From Bordetella sp. BOR01 (GTDB lineage: Bacteria > Pseudomonadota > Gammaproteobacteria > Burkholderiales > Burkholderiaceae_B), in NCBI RefSeq assembly GCF_019218885.1, contig NZ_JAHUWT010000002.1, forward strand, positions 558,001-622,000: 64,000 nucleotides of DNA, in the 5' to 3' direction. The notes under the pieces were generated by a model. That model saw nothing but the letters and a program-made list of their open reading frames with translations, searched no databases and was not told the DNA's origin. Shown piece after piece: positions 8,523-16,400 of this stretch. Positions within the stretch are counted from its first letter, which is position 1, and each line of letters opens with the position of its first letter. The position numbers were made by a program, and so were the translations under genes.

Positions 8523-9422
8523 ATGATGAAACGCACCACCGAATTACGCCGCATACTGGCCGGAGGCGGACCTGGCGCCGTACCCGGCGCAACCGACTGC
8601 TTCACGGCCAGGCTGATCGAAGAGGCCGGTTTCCCGGTGGTGTACGTGACCGGGGGGGGCACCGCCAATACTTACCTGGGCGGCCCGGACATCGGCTTGG
8701 TAACCCTGAACGAATTGGCCAGCCAAGTCGAGCGTATTGCGGAGGCCGTATCGGTGCCCGTGATTGCCGACTGCGATACCGGTTTCGGCGGTGTGGCCAA
8801 TGTCAAGCGCACCATTCGGGCCTACGAGCGCGCCGGGGCGGCGGGCCTGCATATCGAAGACCAGGTGTTTCCGAAGCGCTGCGGTCATTTCGAGGGCAAG
8901 GCCGTGGTGCCCGCCCTCGATATGTGTTACCGGCTGCAGGCGGCGTTGGATGCCCGCACCGATCCCGATTTCCTCATCATCGCCCGCACTGATGCCCGTG
9001 CGGTGGAAGGATTCGATGCCGCGCTGGAGCGTGCCCACCTGTACCGGGAAATGGGCGCGGACGCCATCTTCTTTGAACAACCGCAAAGCGTGGAAGAGCT
9101 GCGCCGAGTGGGGCAGGCGTTCGCCGGCGAGGTACTGGTGGCGAACATGGTCGAACGCAGCAAGACGCCTTTGCTGCCCACGGCGGATCTGGCCGAGATG
9201 GGGTTTCGCATCATTCTTTATGCCAACGCCGCGCTCTACCTGGGGGCGTATGCCATCCGGGAAGGCCTGTCGGTGTTGCGTTCCAAGGGTACGACGCAAA
9301 GCTTGCTGGATCGAATGATGACCTTCGGCGAACGCCAGAAGCTGATCGGCCTGGACCAGGCTGATGCCTATGAACGCAATCTGGTTGAACGTGTAGTCCA
9401 GCGCAGGCACGCGTCGAAATGA
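8523..9422 (+). CDS. Isocitrate lyase/PEP mutase superfamily protein (first of a tandem pair)
   Basis: 299 aa, the usual length for this superfamily. The TIM-barrel active site is visible: metal-binding DCDTGFGG, then EDQVFPKRCGH with Cys120 as the conserved general-acid cysteine of C-C lyases such as methylisocitrate and dimethylmalate lyase. IIARTDARAVEGFDAAL is the next family motif. It should cleave a 2-hydroxy di- or tricarboxylate, or decarboxylate oxaloacetate, in the cytoplasm. It follows the receptor by 22 bp. Its neighbour at 9480 is a homologue with the same motif, so the two may handle different stereoisomers or form a hetero-oligomer. Confidence 0.85.
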   Translation: MMKRTTELRRILAGGGPGAVPGATDCFTARLIEEAGFPVVYVTGGGTANTYLGGPDIGLVTLNELASQVERIAEAVSVPVIADCDTGFGGVANVKRTIRAYERAGAAGLHIEDQVFPKRCGHFEGKAVVPALDMCYRLQAALDARTDPDFLIIARTDARAVEGFDAALERAHLYREMGADAIFFEQPQSVEELRRVGQAFAGEVLVANMVERSKTPLLPTADLAEMGFRIILYANAALYLGAYAIREGLSVLRSKGTTQSLLDRMMTFGERQKLIGLDQADAYERNLVERVVQRRHASK

Positions 9423-9479
9423 CGGCATTCCGGTGGCATGCGCTTTCCGCACGAATACTCAAGACTTCAAGGAGACTAC

Positions 9480-10418
9480 ATGGCTATCAATCGAGCACGC
9501 CTTCGTCAGTTGATCGAGGCGCCTGACCTGCTGGCACTGCCAGGTGTATTCGACGGTTTTTCTACCCGGTTGGTCGAGCATTCGGGTTTCGAGGCAGCCT
9601 TCATTACCGGGAGTGGCATTTCGGAAAGCCGCCTGGGGCAGCCCGATGTCGGTATCATGGGCCTGGAAGAAAACGTGGCGGCCGTGCGCGCAATGACTTC
9701 CTGCAGCAGCCTGCTGTTACTGGCCGATGGTGATACGGGTTACGGCAACGCCGTGAATGTCTACCATGCGACCCGAGCCTTCGAGCGCGCCGGAGCCGGC
9801 GGCGTCATGTTCGAGGACCAGGCCTGGCCCAAGCGCTGCGGACACATGAAGGGCAAGGAAGTCATCGATGCGCAGGAAATGGTCCAGAAGCTGCGTGCCG
9901 CCGCCGAAGCGCGCGAAGACCCGGACTTCATCATCAAGTCGCGCACTGACGTGCTGGCCACCCATGGCCTGGACGAGGCAGTCAAGCGCCTGAACTTGTA
10001 TGCCGAGGCCGGTGCCGACCTGCTGTTTGCTGATGCGGTAATGACGGTCGAGCAGATCAAGGTGCTTGCCGCCAACCTGAGCAAGCCCTTGTGCGTGAAC
10101 ATGGGCTTCGGCATACGCCAGCGCCCGACCACGCCGCTGCTGTCGTCTCGCGAACTGCAGGACCTGGGCGTGCGCGTGGCGATCTACCCACGCCTGCTGA
10201 CTGGTAGCGCTCTGCAAGGCATGATCAGTGGACTGGGCCTGTTCCGGCAATCGCTGGACAGCGGCCAACGCGTCGACCGGCCAGATGCATGCGCGTCGTT
10301 CGAGGTCTTGCACGACATCATCGGCATTCACGAGGCCGATGAGCTCGAAAAGCGCTTCCTGACCGATGCACAGTATCGTGCCAAATATGGTAGCGAGACC
10401 ACGGGAGCAGTTCGATGA
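9480..10418 (+). CDS. Isocitrate lyase/PEP mutase superfamily protein (second of a tandem pair)
   Basis: 312 aa from ATG 9480, chosen because AAGGAGACTAC lies immediately upstream and the protein begins like its family (LLALPGVFDGFSTRLVEHSGF). The frame extends to 9438 but without a ribosome site. Active-site motifs are LADGDTGYGNAVN, EDQAWPKRCGH with Cys120, and IKSRTDVLATHGLDEAV. It is a diverged homologue of the preceding gene and lies 57 bp after it. The stop overlaps the next start (ATGA), implying coupled translation. The reaction is probably a retro-aldol cleavage of a hydroxy-diacid; the substrate is unknown. Confidence 0.85.
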   Translation: MAINRARLRQLIEAPDLLALPGVFDGFSTRLVEHSGFEAAFITGSGISESRLGQPDVGIMGLEENVAAVRAMTSCSSLLLLADGDTGYGNAVNVYHATRAFERAGAGGVMFEDQAWPKRCGHMKGKEVIDAQEMVQKLRAAAEAREDPDFIIKSRTDVLATHGLDEAVKRLNLYAEAGADLLFADAVMTVEQIKVLAANLSKPLCVNMGFGIRQRPTTPLLSSRELQDLGVRVAIYPRLLTGSALQGMISGLGLFRQSLDSGQRVDRPDACASFEVLHDIIGIHEADELEKRFLTDAQYRAKYGSETTGAVR

Positions 10419-11251
10419 CTGGCAGGCCGGTCACGGGCATCGACGCGCATGCCCACGTGATGAGCGTATCGGCCAGACTGGTCGGCGAACGCCATTCGGC
10501 GCCCCGGCGCGACGTGACGGCCCGGGAATATATCGGCTTGCTGGACGCCAACGGCTTGTCGCACGGCGTGCTGACCGCGCCGAGTTTTCTGGGCACGGAC
10601 AATTCGTTGTTGCTGCAGGCGCTGGATGCATTTCCCGGACGGTTGGCCGGCACCGCCATCGTCGACCCCGCCATCGACGAGGCCAGCTTGAGCGACATGC
10701 GCAGTCGCGGGATGGCGGGAATACGCCTGAACTGGACCCGTCGGGCCAGCCTGCCTGATGTGGACAGCGCCGAGTACACCGGCCTGTTCCAGAAACTGGG
10801 CAAGCTGGGTATGCATGTCGAGCTGTTCGTCGAGGACGCGCATGGCGCCGCCATCATTCCGCGCCTGCTGGACCATGGTGTTGTCGTGGTAATCGACCAT
10901 TTCGGGGCGCCCGACCCGGTGCAAGGCGTGAAAGGGCCGGGTTTTGCACAGGTGCTGCGCGCGGTGGCATCTGGCCGGGCCTGGGTGAAGCTGTCTGCCC
11001 CGTATCGGCTTGGGAGCGTAGACCCGCGCCGCTACGTCGACGCCCTGCTGCAGGCCGGCGGACCAGGCCAACTGATGTGGGGCAGCGATTTCCCGTGGAT
11101 TAGCCATGAAGACTATCTGGGCGGACCGACCTTTGCCGGTTGCCTGCAATGGCTGGCGGATTGGGTGCCGGACGAGGCAGCGCACAAGGTCATATTGTGC
11201 GATACGCCAGCGCGGGTGTTCGGGTTTGCCCACCCGGTTCTGCCGGATTGA
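10415..11251 (+). CDS. Amidohydrolase family 2 (TIM-barrel metal-dependent hydrolase)
   Basis: 278 aa. The N-terminal metal-binding HxH is GIDAHAHVM (His12, His14) and the C-terminal catalytic aspartate is in MWGSDFPW (Asp225). IDHFGAPDP and GRAWVKLSAPYRL match the strand motifs of the amidohydrolase-2 family, which includes 2-pyrone-4,6-dicarboxylate lactonase, dicarboxylate decarboxylases and related C-O or C-C hydrolases. It overlaps the upstream lyase gene by four bases and is the last gene of the operon; the stop at 11249-11251 faces a convergent LysR gene 37 bp away. It probably opens a lactone or decarboxylates an intermediate. Confidence 0.85.
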   Translation: MTGRPVTGIDAHAHVMSVSARLVGERHSAPRRDVTAREYIGLLDANGLSHGVLTAPSFLGTDNSLLLQALDAFPGRLAGTAIVDPAIDEASLSDMRSRGMAGIRLNWTRRASLPDVDSAEYTGLFQKLGKLGMHVELFVEDAHGAAIIPRLLDHGVVVVIDHFGAPDPVQGVKGPGFAQVLRAVASGRAWVKLSAPYRLGSVDPRRYVDALLQAGGPGQLMWGSDFPWISHEDYLGGPTFAGCLQWLADWVPDEAAHKVILCDTPARVFGFAHPVLPD

Positions 11252-11288
11252 GTCCCCGGGGCCTATTGGCGCTGGCCAGGCGCAGGGT

Positions 11289-12203
11289 TCAGCGCGCGTC
11301 CTGGTCGCTGGCCCCGTCAGCGGCCAAGGCTTCGATCAGCGCCGTGGCCGCCGGAGTCAACGCGGCCATGTCACGCACCCCGATGCGTAGCTCGCGGCTG
11401 GCCCAGGAATTCGCCAGAGGCACAATCGAAATCTGCATGGTGCGCGCCTGCCTGAGGGCAACCGAATGGGGGATTGCCGCGATGCCCACGCCGGATTCGA
11501 CCAGGCCGCATACCGCGGAAAAACTATTGGCCTGTATACGTAGCCGCATGGGGATTCCTTCGGCGGCGGCCTTGCGCAGCATGAATACTTGCAGCGGGGC
11601 GTGCTCGGGCATGCCGACATAGTCGTATTGCAGCGTCGCGGCGAATTCCACTGCGTCGGCACCGGCCAGCGGATGCTCGCCGGGCGTGGCCAGCACCAGC
11701 CGCTCGGTGCGGTAGGCGCGGTATATCAGCGATTCATCCGGTACATCCGTGGTCAGGATGCCGATGTCGGCGGCGCCTTGTTTCAGCGCGCGGGCGATCT
11801 CGCCCGACGGCCGTTCGTGCAGGTCGATATTCATGCGGGGATGGGCCAGCAGGAATCCCTCGATTACCGACGGAATCGTGTCGCCCATCGACAAGGTATT
11901 GACGAACAGGCGGATGCAACCATCCAGGGTGCCAGCCTGCGATCGCAGCGTTTCGTTCAGATGATGCAGTTCTTCCAGCACCGTGCGGGCATGGCGTACG
12001 AAGTTGCGGCCCGCCGTGGTGGGCACCAGGCCTTGGGTGGTGCGATAGAACAACTGGGTTTCCAGCGATTCCTGCACTTTCTTCAAACGTGCGCTAGCGG
12101 CCGGCGCCGACATGTGCGTGCGCTCGGCGCCGCGAGTCAGGCTGGCCGTGTCGACGACGTTGACGATCAGTCGCAGATCGGTAAGGCCGTAGTCGAAACG
12201 CAT
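11289..12203 (-). CDS. LysR-family transcriptional regulator
   Basis: 304 aa. The winged HTH occupies about residues 6-65 (LRLIVNVVDTASLTRGAERTHMSAPAASARLKKVQ), followed by the effector domain starting at CIRLFVNTLSMG. It is convergent with the amidohydrolase operon and divergent from the Bug-PrpD-amidase operon that begins at 12413, so it most likely regulates the latter. The effector domain has the ordinary length with no truncation. The inducer is unknown. Confidence 0.9.
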   Translation of the reverse strand: MRFDYGLTDLRLIVNVVDTASLTRGAERTHMSAPAASARLKKVQESLETQLFYRTTQGLVPTTAGRNFVRHARTVLEELHHLNETLRSQAGTLDGCIRLFVNTLSMGDTIPSVIEGFLLAHPRMNIDLHERPSGEIARALKQGAADIGILTTDVPDESLIYRAYRTERLVLATPGEHPLAGADAVEFAATLQYDYVGMPEHAPLQVFMLRKAAAEGIPMRLRIQANSFSAVCGLVESGVGIAAIPHSVALRQARTMQISIVPLANSWASRELRIGVRDMAALTPAATALIEALAADGASDQDAR

Positions 12204-12267
12204 CGTCTGGGGTGGGCTCTATGAAAAAAAGGGGGCAGGACGACGCCATATCGGCCGGTCGCGCAGC

Positions 12268-12284
12268 CCATGTTACTTGCATGG
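12268..12284. promoter_or_regulatory. Candidate LysR operator (inverted repeat)
   Basis: CCATG and CATGG flank a 7-bp spacer in the gap between the divergent LysR gene and the Bug gene at 12413. The position suits an autoregulatory and activator site. The T-N11-A rule is not strictly met, so this is only a candidate. Confidence 0.3.
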
Positions 12285-12311
12285 CCCGCCTGTGGACAAC
12301 GGCTGGCGGGC
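12284..12311. promoter_or_regulatory. GC-rich stem-loop upstream of the Bug-PrpD-amidase operon
   Basis: GCCCGCC (12284-12290) pairs with GGCGGGC (12305-12311) across a 14-nt loop and is followed by TTCTT. It lies about 100 bp before the Bug start. It could be a leader hairpin or part of the operator region; there is no long T tract to make it a convincing terminator. Confidence 0.3.
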
Positions 12312-12412
12312 TTCTTAAGCGTTGGTGAACTGTCTGGCCATAGAAAACAAATTGCCCGTGCTGCCGATTGCGGCGAAGCTTGCCACGTGCTTATCCCGGC
12401 TGGAGACTCAAT

Positions 12413-13381
12413 ATGAAAAAAACCGCACACCTGCTTGCCCTGTTCCTGTCCGCCTGCGCCCTGGCTCCGGCAGCCGCCGCGCAGGCTCAGGGTTATCCCG
12501 AAAAAAGCGTGACCATCCTCGTGCCGTACGCGGCGGGCGGCGGTGCCGATATCCTGGCCCGACTGCTGGGCCAGAAGCTGGGCCCTGTGTGGGGCCAGTC
12601 TGTCGTGGTGGAAAACCGCGCAGGTGCAGGCGGCTCGGTGGGTTCCGCGCACGCGGCCCGCGCCACGCCCGACGGGTACACGCTGCTGATGGCTTCGCCC
12701 AGCCACACGATCAACGGCGCGCTGTACAAGAACCTGTCGTTCGATGCCGTGAAGGATTTCGATCCGGTGGTGCTGGTGGCGTCCGGCCCGCTGGCGCTGG
12801 TGGTGCCAGCCCAGGGGTCCATCCAAACGCTGGACGATTTCGTGAAGCAGGTGCAAGAGCCGGGGGCCATCAATTTTGCATCGGCCGGCGTAGGCAGTTC
12901 GCCACACCTGGCGGGGGAATTATTCAATCAGATGGCGCACGCAAAGATGACCCATGTTCCGTACAAGGGCACGGCGCCAGCCTTGACGGACCTGCTGGCC
13001 AACCGGGTGCAGGTGATGTTCGCGCCCGTGCCGACGGTAATGCCGCACCTGAAGAGCGGTGCCTTGAAGGTCCTGGCGGTGACCTCACTGGAGCCCTTTG
13101 CCGCGCTGCCCGACGTACCTGCGCTGGCCCAGCGGTTTCCGGGCTACGAGGTGCTGCAGTGGTGGGGCCTGGTGGCGCCGGCCGGCACGCCGCCGGCAGT
13201 AGTTGGCAAGGTGAATGCCGACGTGGCCGCCGCGCTGCGCAGCCCCGATGTGCAGGAACGGCTGGCGGCGCTGGGTGCAGACGCGGGCGGCCAGCCGGCC
13301 AGCCACCTGGGAGACCTGATCAAGGAAGAGATCCCCAAATGGGCCGATGTCGTGAAAGCGGCCAACGTACAGCCGGAGTAA
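12413..13381 (+). CDS. Tripartite tricarboxylate (Bug/TctC) solute receptor
   Basis: 322 aa from ATG 12413, which follows CTGGAGACTCAAT. The frame also runs further upstream without a ribosome site. Signal peptide: MKKTAHLLALFLSACALAPAAAAQAQ. Mature-end signature: YPEKSVTILVPYAAGGGADILARLLG. VVENRAGAGGSVGS and ATPDGYTLLMAS are typical Bug loops. It is the first gene of an operon with PrpD, an AtzG/AtzE-like amidase pair and another Bug receptor, so it probably delivers an amide or ureido-acid for hydrolysis. No membrane TctA/TctB subunits are nearby. Confidence 0.9.
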   Translation: MKKTAHLLALFLSACALAPAAAAQAQGYPEKSVTILVPYAAGGGADILARLLGQKLGPVWGQSVVVENRAGAGGSVGSAHAARATPDGYTLLMASPSHTINGALYKNLSFDAVKDFDPVVLVASGPLALVVPAQGSIQTLDDFVKQVQEPGAINFASAGVGSSPHLAGELFNQMAHAKMTHVPYKGTAPALTDLLANRVQVMFAPVPTVMPHLKSGALKVLAVTSLEPFAALPDVPALAQRFPGYEVLQWWGLVAPAGTPPAVVGKVNADVAAALRSPDVQERLAALGADAGGQPASHLGDLIKEEIPKWADVVKAANVQPE

Positions 13382-13388
13382 ACCCAGG

Positions 13389-14720
13389 ATGCGTATCACC
13401 CGCGAGCTTGCAGAATTCGTGGCAGCAACACCTTCAAGCGCAATTCCCGCCGATGTGCGGCAGCATACGGTGCGCACCATGGTCAACTGGGTAGCCTGCG
13501 CCTTGGGCGGCGCGTACGACCCAACCGTGCTGGCGGCGCGGAATGCCTTGCGGCCTTTCATGGGGCCGCCGCGGGCCACGCTGATCGGCCATGCGGACAA
13601 AGTCGACGTGCTGCACGCGGCATTTCTCAATGCCGTCAGCTCGCATGTACTGGATTTCGACGACACACACCTGGAAACGCTGGTGCACCCCAGCGGGCCA
13701 GTACTTGCCGCGTTGCTGGCGCTGGCGCAGCATCAGCCGCTTACCGGCAAAGACTTCATCGATGCCGCGGTGCTGGGTATCGAGGCCGAATGCCGCATTG
13801 CCCTTGGGCTGGGCAAGGCGCATTACGACGCTGGCTGGCACGTGACAGGCACGGCTGGGGTGTGCGGCGCGGCCGTCGCAGCTGGCCGGGCCTTGGGGCT
13901 GGATACTCGTGGCATGGGCTGGGCGTTGGGCATAGCCGCGACACAGGCCGCCGGGTTGCGCGAGATGTTCGGCTCGATGTGCAAGAGCCTGCACGCCGGG
14001 CGAGCCGCGCAGAATGGTCTATCGGCCGCCCTGATGGCCCAGGCCGGGTTCACCAGTTCGGATCAGGCCCTCGAGGCGCCGCGCGGCATGGCCCGCGTGA
14101 TGTCCAGCCAGCCCGAGCTGGCGCGCATCCTGCAGGACTTGGGTTCCGCATGGGAGACCTCGGCCAATACCTTCAAGCCCTATGCTTGCGGGCTCGTCAT
14201 CCATCCGGTGATCGATGCGTGCCGCGAGATAGCCGGCCAGGGCGTGCCGCCGGACGCCATCACCGAGGTGGTGCTGCATGTGCACCCGCTGGTGGTCGAG
14301 TTGACTGGAAAACCATCGCCCACCACGGGGCTGGAAGCCAAGTTCAGCGTCTTTCATTGCGCAGCAGCCACACTGATCGACGGTGCCAGCCGGCATTCGC
14401 ATTTCTCGCAAGCCTGCGTGGCCGACACCCGCGTGGCAGCGTTGCGCGACCGGGTGCGGGTGCAAGTGCAGGAAGGCATGCGTCCGGATGCGGCGCGCGC
14501 CATTGTGGCGCTGCGCGACGGCAGCCAACGCGAGGCGTATGTGGCCCATGCGCTGGGCAGCATGCAGCGGCCGATGTCGGAAGGCGATCTGTCCGCGAAG
14601 TTTCGCGCCCTGGCCGCCGAGTCGCTGCCCGCCGGCCGTATCGAAGAAGTGTTGCAGCAATGCTGGGCCGTCGAAGCCAGCCCGGACGTCGCTGCGCTGG
14701 CCGATACCCTGGCCGGCTGA
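13389..14720 (+). CDS. MmgE/PrpD family protein
   Basis: 443 aa. Family stretches are VNWVACALGGAYDPTVLAARNAL, HVLDFDDTHLETLVHPSGP, GWHVTGTAGVCGAAVAAGRALGLD, and KSLHAGRAAQNGL, followed by the smaller C-terminal domain (FKPYACGLVIHPVIDAC). The HVLDFDDTHLETLVHPS segment is highly characteristic. The start is 8 bp after the Bug stop. Members dehydrate, isomerise or decarboxylate polycarboxylates, so a substrate cannot be named. The operon context with an amidase suggests processing of an amide-derived dicarboxylate. It is clearly diverged from the copy at 6023-7411. Confidence 0.85.
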   Translation: MRITRELAEFVAATPSSAIPADVRQHTVRTMVNWVACALGGAYDPTVLAARNALRPFMGPPRATLIGHADKVDVLHAAFLNAVSSHVLDFDDTHLETLVHPSGPVLAALLALAQHQPLTGKDFIDAAVLGIEAECRIALGLGKAHYDAGWHVTGTAGVCGAAVAAGRALGLDTRGMGWALGIAATQAAGLREMFGSMCKSLHAGRAAQNGLSAALMAQAGFTSSDQALEAPRGMARVMSSQPELARILQDLGSAWETSANTFKPYACGLVIHPVIDACREIAGQGVPPDAITEVVLHVHPLVVELTGKPSPTTGLEAKFSVFHCAAATLIDGASRHSHFSQACVADTRVAALRDRVRVQVQEGMRPDAARAIVALRDGSQREAYVAHALGSMQRPMSEGDLSAKFRALAAESLPAGRIEEVLQQCWAVEASPDVAALADTLAG

Positions 14721-14749
14721 GCGGGCCGGCACAATGCCCGAGGTGACGC

Positions 14750-14971
14750 ATGACAGACAGTGTTCCCGATCTCGATGACCTGCTTGCGGCCGTGTGGCCG
14801 CAAGCCAGCCAGGTAGATCCGCAACGCATGGCCGACTTGGTGGGCGAAGTACGCACCATCGTGCAGGCTGCGCGGCGCGCGGCGCTGGACAACGCCTTCG
14901 ACGACGAGCCCAGCCGTTTTTCGGCGACGCTGCACGGCTTGGCCGGACCGGACGAGGCTGGCAATGCGTGA
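14750..14971 (+). CDS. AtzG-like (GatC-like) amidase small subunit
   Basis: 73 aa. The acidic helical sequence, with central helix DLVGEVRTIVQAARRAALDNAFDDEPS and the ending FSATLHGLAGPDEAGNA, resembles the DUF4089/AtzG family. These proteins wrap around an amidase-signature partner in the way GatC wraps GatA. It overlaps the amidase start by 8 bp, which is the arrangement seen for AtzG and AtzE in cyanuric acid/biuret breakdown. It has no catalytic motif and no signal. The role as a cytoplasmic chaperone or assembly subunit is inferred from family and position. Confidence 0.75.
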   Translation: MTDSVPDLDDLLAAVWPQASQVDPQRMADLVGEVRTIVQAARRAALDNAFDDEPSRFSATLHGLAGPDEAGNA

Positions 14972-16391
14972 TATGCCGGCACTGCTGGACATTGATTTGT
15001 GCGAGGCAGCCAGGCGCATCCGGGTCGGCGAGGTCTCGTCGGAAGCTTTGACCCGCCTGGCGCTTGCGCGTGCGCGCGCCGTACAACCGCAGGTGAACTG
15101 CTTTATTGCCATCGACGAGCAGCAGGCACTGGAAGATGCCCGGGTGGCCGACCGGGCCGTCGCCTGTGGCAAGGCGCCGGGCGCATTGCACGGCGTGCCG
15201 CTGGCGCACAAGGACATGTTCTACCGTGCGGGACGCATCACCACGGGGGGTAGCAAGCTGCTGGCCGACTATCGCCCCACTATTACGGCAACGGTGGCGC
15301 AGCGCTTGCAGGATGCCGGCGCGATCTGGCTGGGTGCGCTGCACATGGCCGAATTCGCTGCCAACCCGATCGGGCAGAACGCGTCTTATGGCGACTGCCG
15401 CAATGCCTGGGATCGCACCCGGATCAGCGGAGGGTCTTCCAGCGGCTCGGCGGTGGCTGTGGCGCTGCGCGCCTGCTACGGTTCGCTGGGGTCCGATACC
15501 GGAGGGTCGATCCGCATGCCGGCCGCCCTGAATGGCGTCGTGGGCCTGCGTCCCACTTACGGCCGTGTCAGCCGCTATGGCATCTTGCCGCGCACCTGGA
15601 GCATGGACACCGTCGGCCCGCTGGCCCGCACGGCCCGCGACTGCGCGCGGCTGCTGGGTGTCATAGCCGGGGCAGATCCTCAGGACGCGACCGCCAGTTC
15701 GCTGCCCGTTCCCGACTACGAAGAGCAGCTGACCGGCAGTATTGAAGGCCTGCGCATCGCGGTGCCGGTCAATTATTTCTATGACGAAACTACGCCCGAG
15801 GTGCGGCAAGGCCTGGAGCGCAGCCTGGGCGTGCTTGCCGGACTGGGTGCGCGCGTGGTGGAGGTGTCGGTTCCGGACCCGGCCCGCTTGTACCAGCTGG
15901 GCAACTTGATCAGCCAGGTCGAGGCGGCTGCCATTCATGCCGACCTGGTGCAGCGTGCCGGCGATGAGTATCCGCTGGTGCTGAAGACTCGCATGCAGTC
16001 CGGGGCTTATGTGCCGGCGGTGGACTACCTGGGGGCGTTGTCGGCACGGGCCCGCCTGGCCCGGGAGTTCGCTACCGCGGTATTCGCATGTGCCGATGTG
16101 CTGCACGTTCCGGTGATCAGCATGGCTGCGCCCACGCTCGAAGAAGTATCGCCGGTGGCGTCATCTGAGGTGTTCCCGCTGCTGGCACGCACTGCGCGCT
16201 GCACGCGGCCATTCAGCACCCTGGGCATGCCGGCGCTTTCGGTGCCAGCGGGTTTCACGCCGCAAGCGCTGCCCATCGCCTTCCAGCTGGTGGGCCGTCC
16301 GTTTTCCGAAGGCCTGCTGCTGCGGGTGGCAGACGCGTACCAACGCGCAACCGATTGGCACACCCGGGCGCCCATCATTCCAACAATCTAA
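14964..16391 (+). CDS. AtzE-like amidase (amidase signature family)
   Basis: 475 aa. The Ser-cisSer-Lys triad is complete: Lys83 in LAHKDMFY, Ser158 in GGSSSGSA and Ser182 in GSDTGGSIRMPA. The 75- and 24-residue spacings are as in GatA. The block GLRPTYGRVSRYGILP and the order of motifs are typical of GatA/AtzE. It probably hydrolyses a small amide or carboxy-urea, with the upstream small subunit. ATG 14964 gives the 8-bp overlap; ATG 14973 is an alternative. A Bug receptor follows after 9 bp. A second, unrelated-branch amidase is at 55491-56903. Confidence 0.88.
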   Translation: MRDMPALLDIDLCEAARRIRVGEVSSEALTRLALARARAVQPQVNCFIAIDEQQALEDARVADRAVACGKAPGALHGVPLAHKDMFYRAGRITTGGSKLLADYRPTITATVAQRLQDAGAIWLGALHMAEFAANPIGQNASYGDCRNAWDRTRISGGSSSGSAVAVALRACYGSLGSDTGGSIRMPAALNGVVGLRPTYGRVSRYGILPRTWSMDTVGPLARTARDCARLLGVIAGADPQDATASSLPVPDYEEQLTGSIEGLRIAVPVNYFYDETTPEVRQGLERSLGVLAGLGARVVEVSVPDPARLYQLGNLISQVEAAAIHADLVQRAGDEYPLVLKTRMQSGAYVPAVDYLGALSARARLAREFATAVFACADVLHVPVISMAAPTLEEVSPVASSEVFPLLARTARCTRPFSTLGMPALSVPAGFTPQALPIAFQLVGRPFSEGLLLRVADAYQRATDWHTRAPIIPTI

Positions 16392-16400
16392 GAGGGACAA

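Noticed and set aside
12322-13494. 390-codon plus-strand frame overlapping the Bug gene
   Set aside because: Arg/Gly/Ala-rich translation without a domain, while the other frame gives a complete Bug protein with signal peptide.
14019-16106. A very long open frame on the minus strand opposite the PrpD and amidase genes
   Set aside because: Its translation is rich in His, Arg, Gln and Pro with no domain, and it mirrors the third-position GC bias of strongly supported plus-strand genes. It is an antisense shadow.
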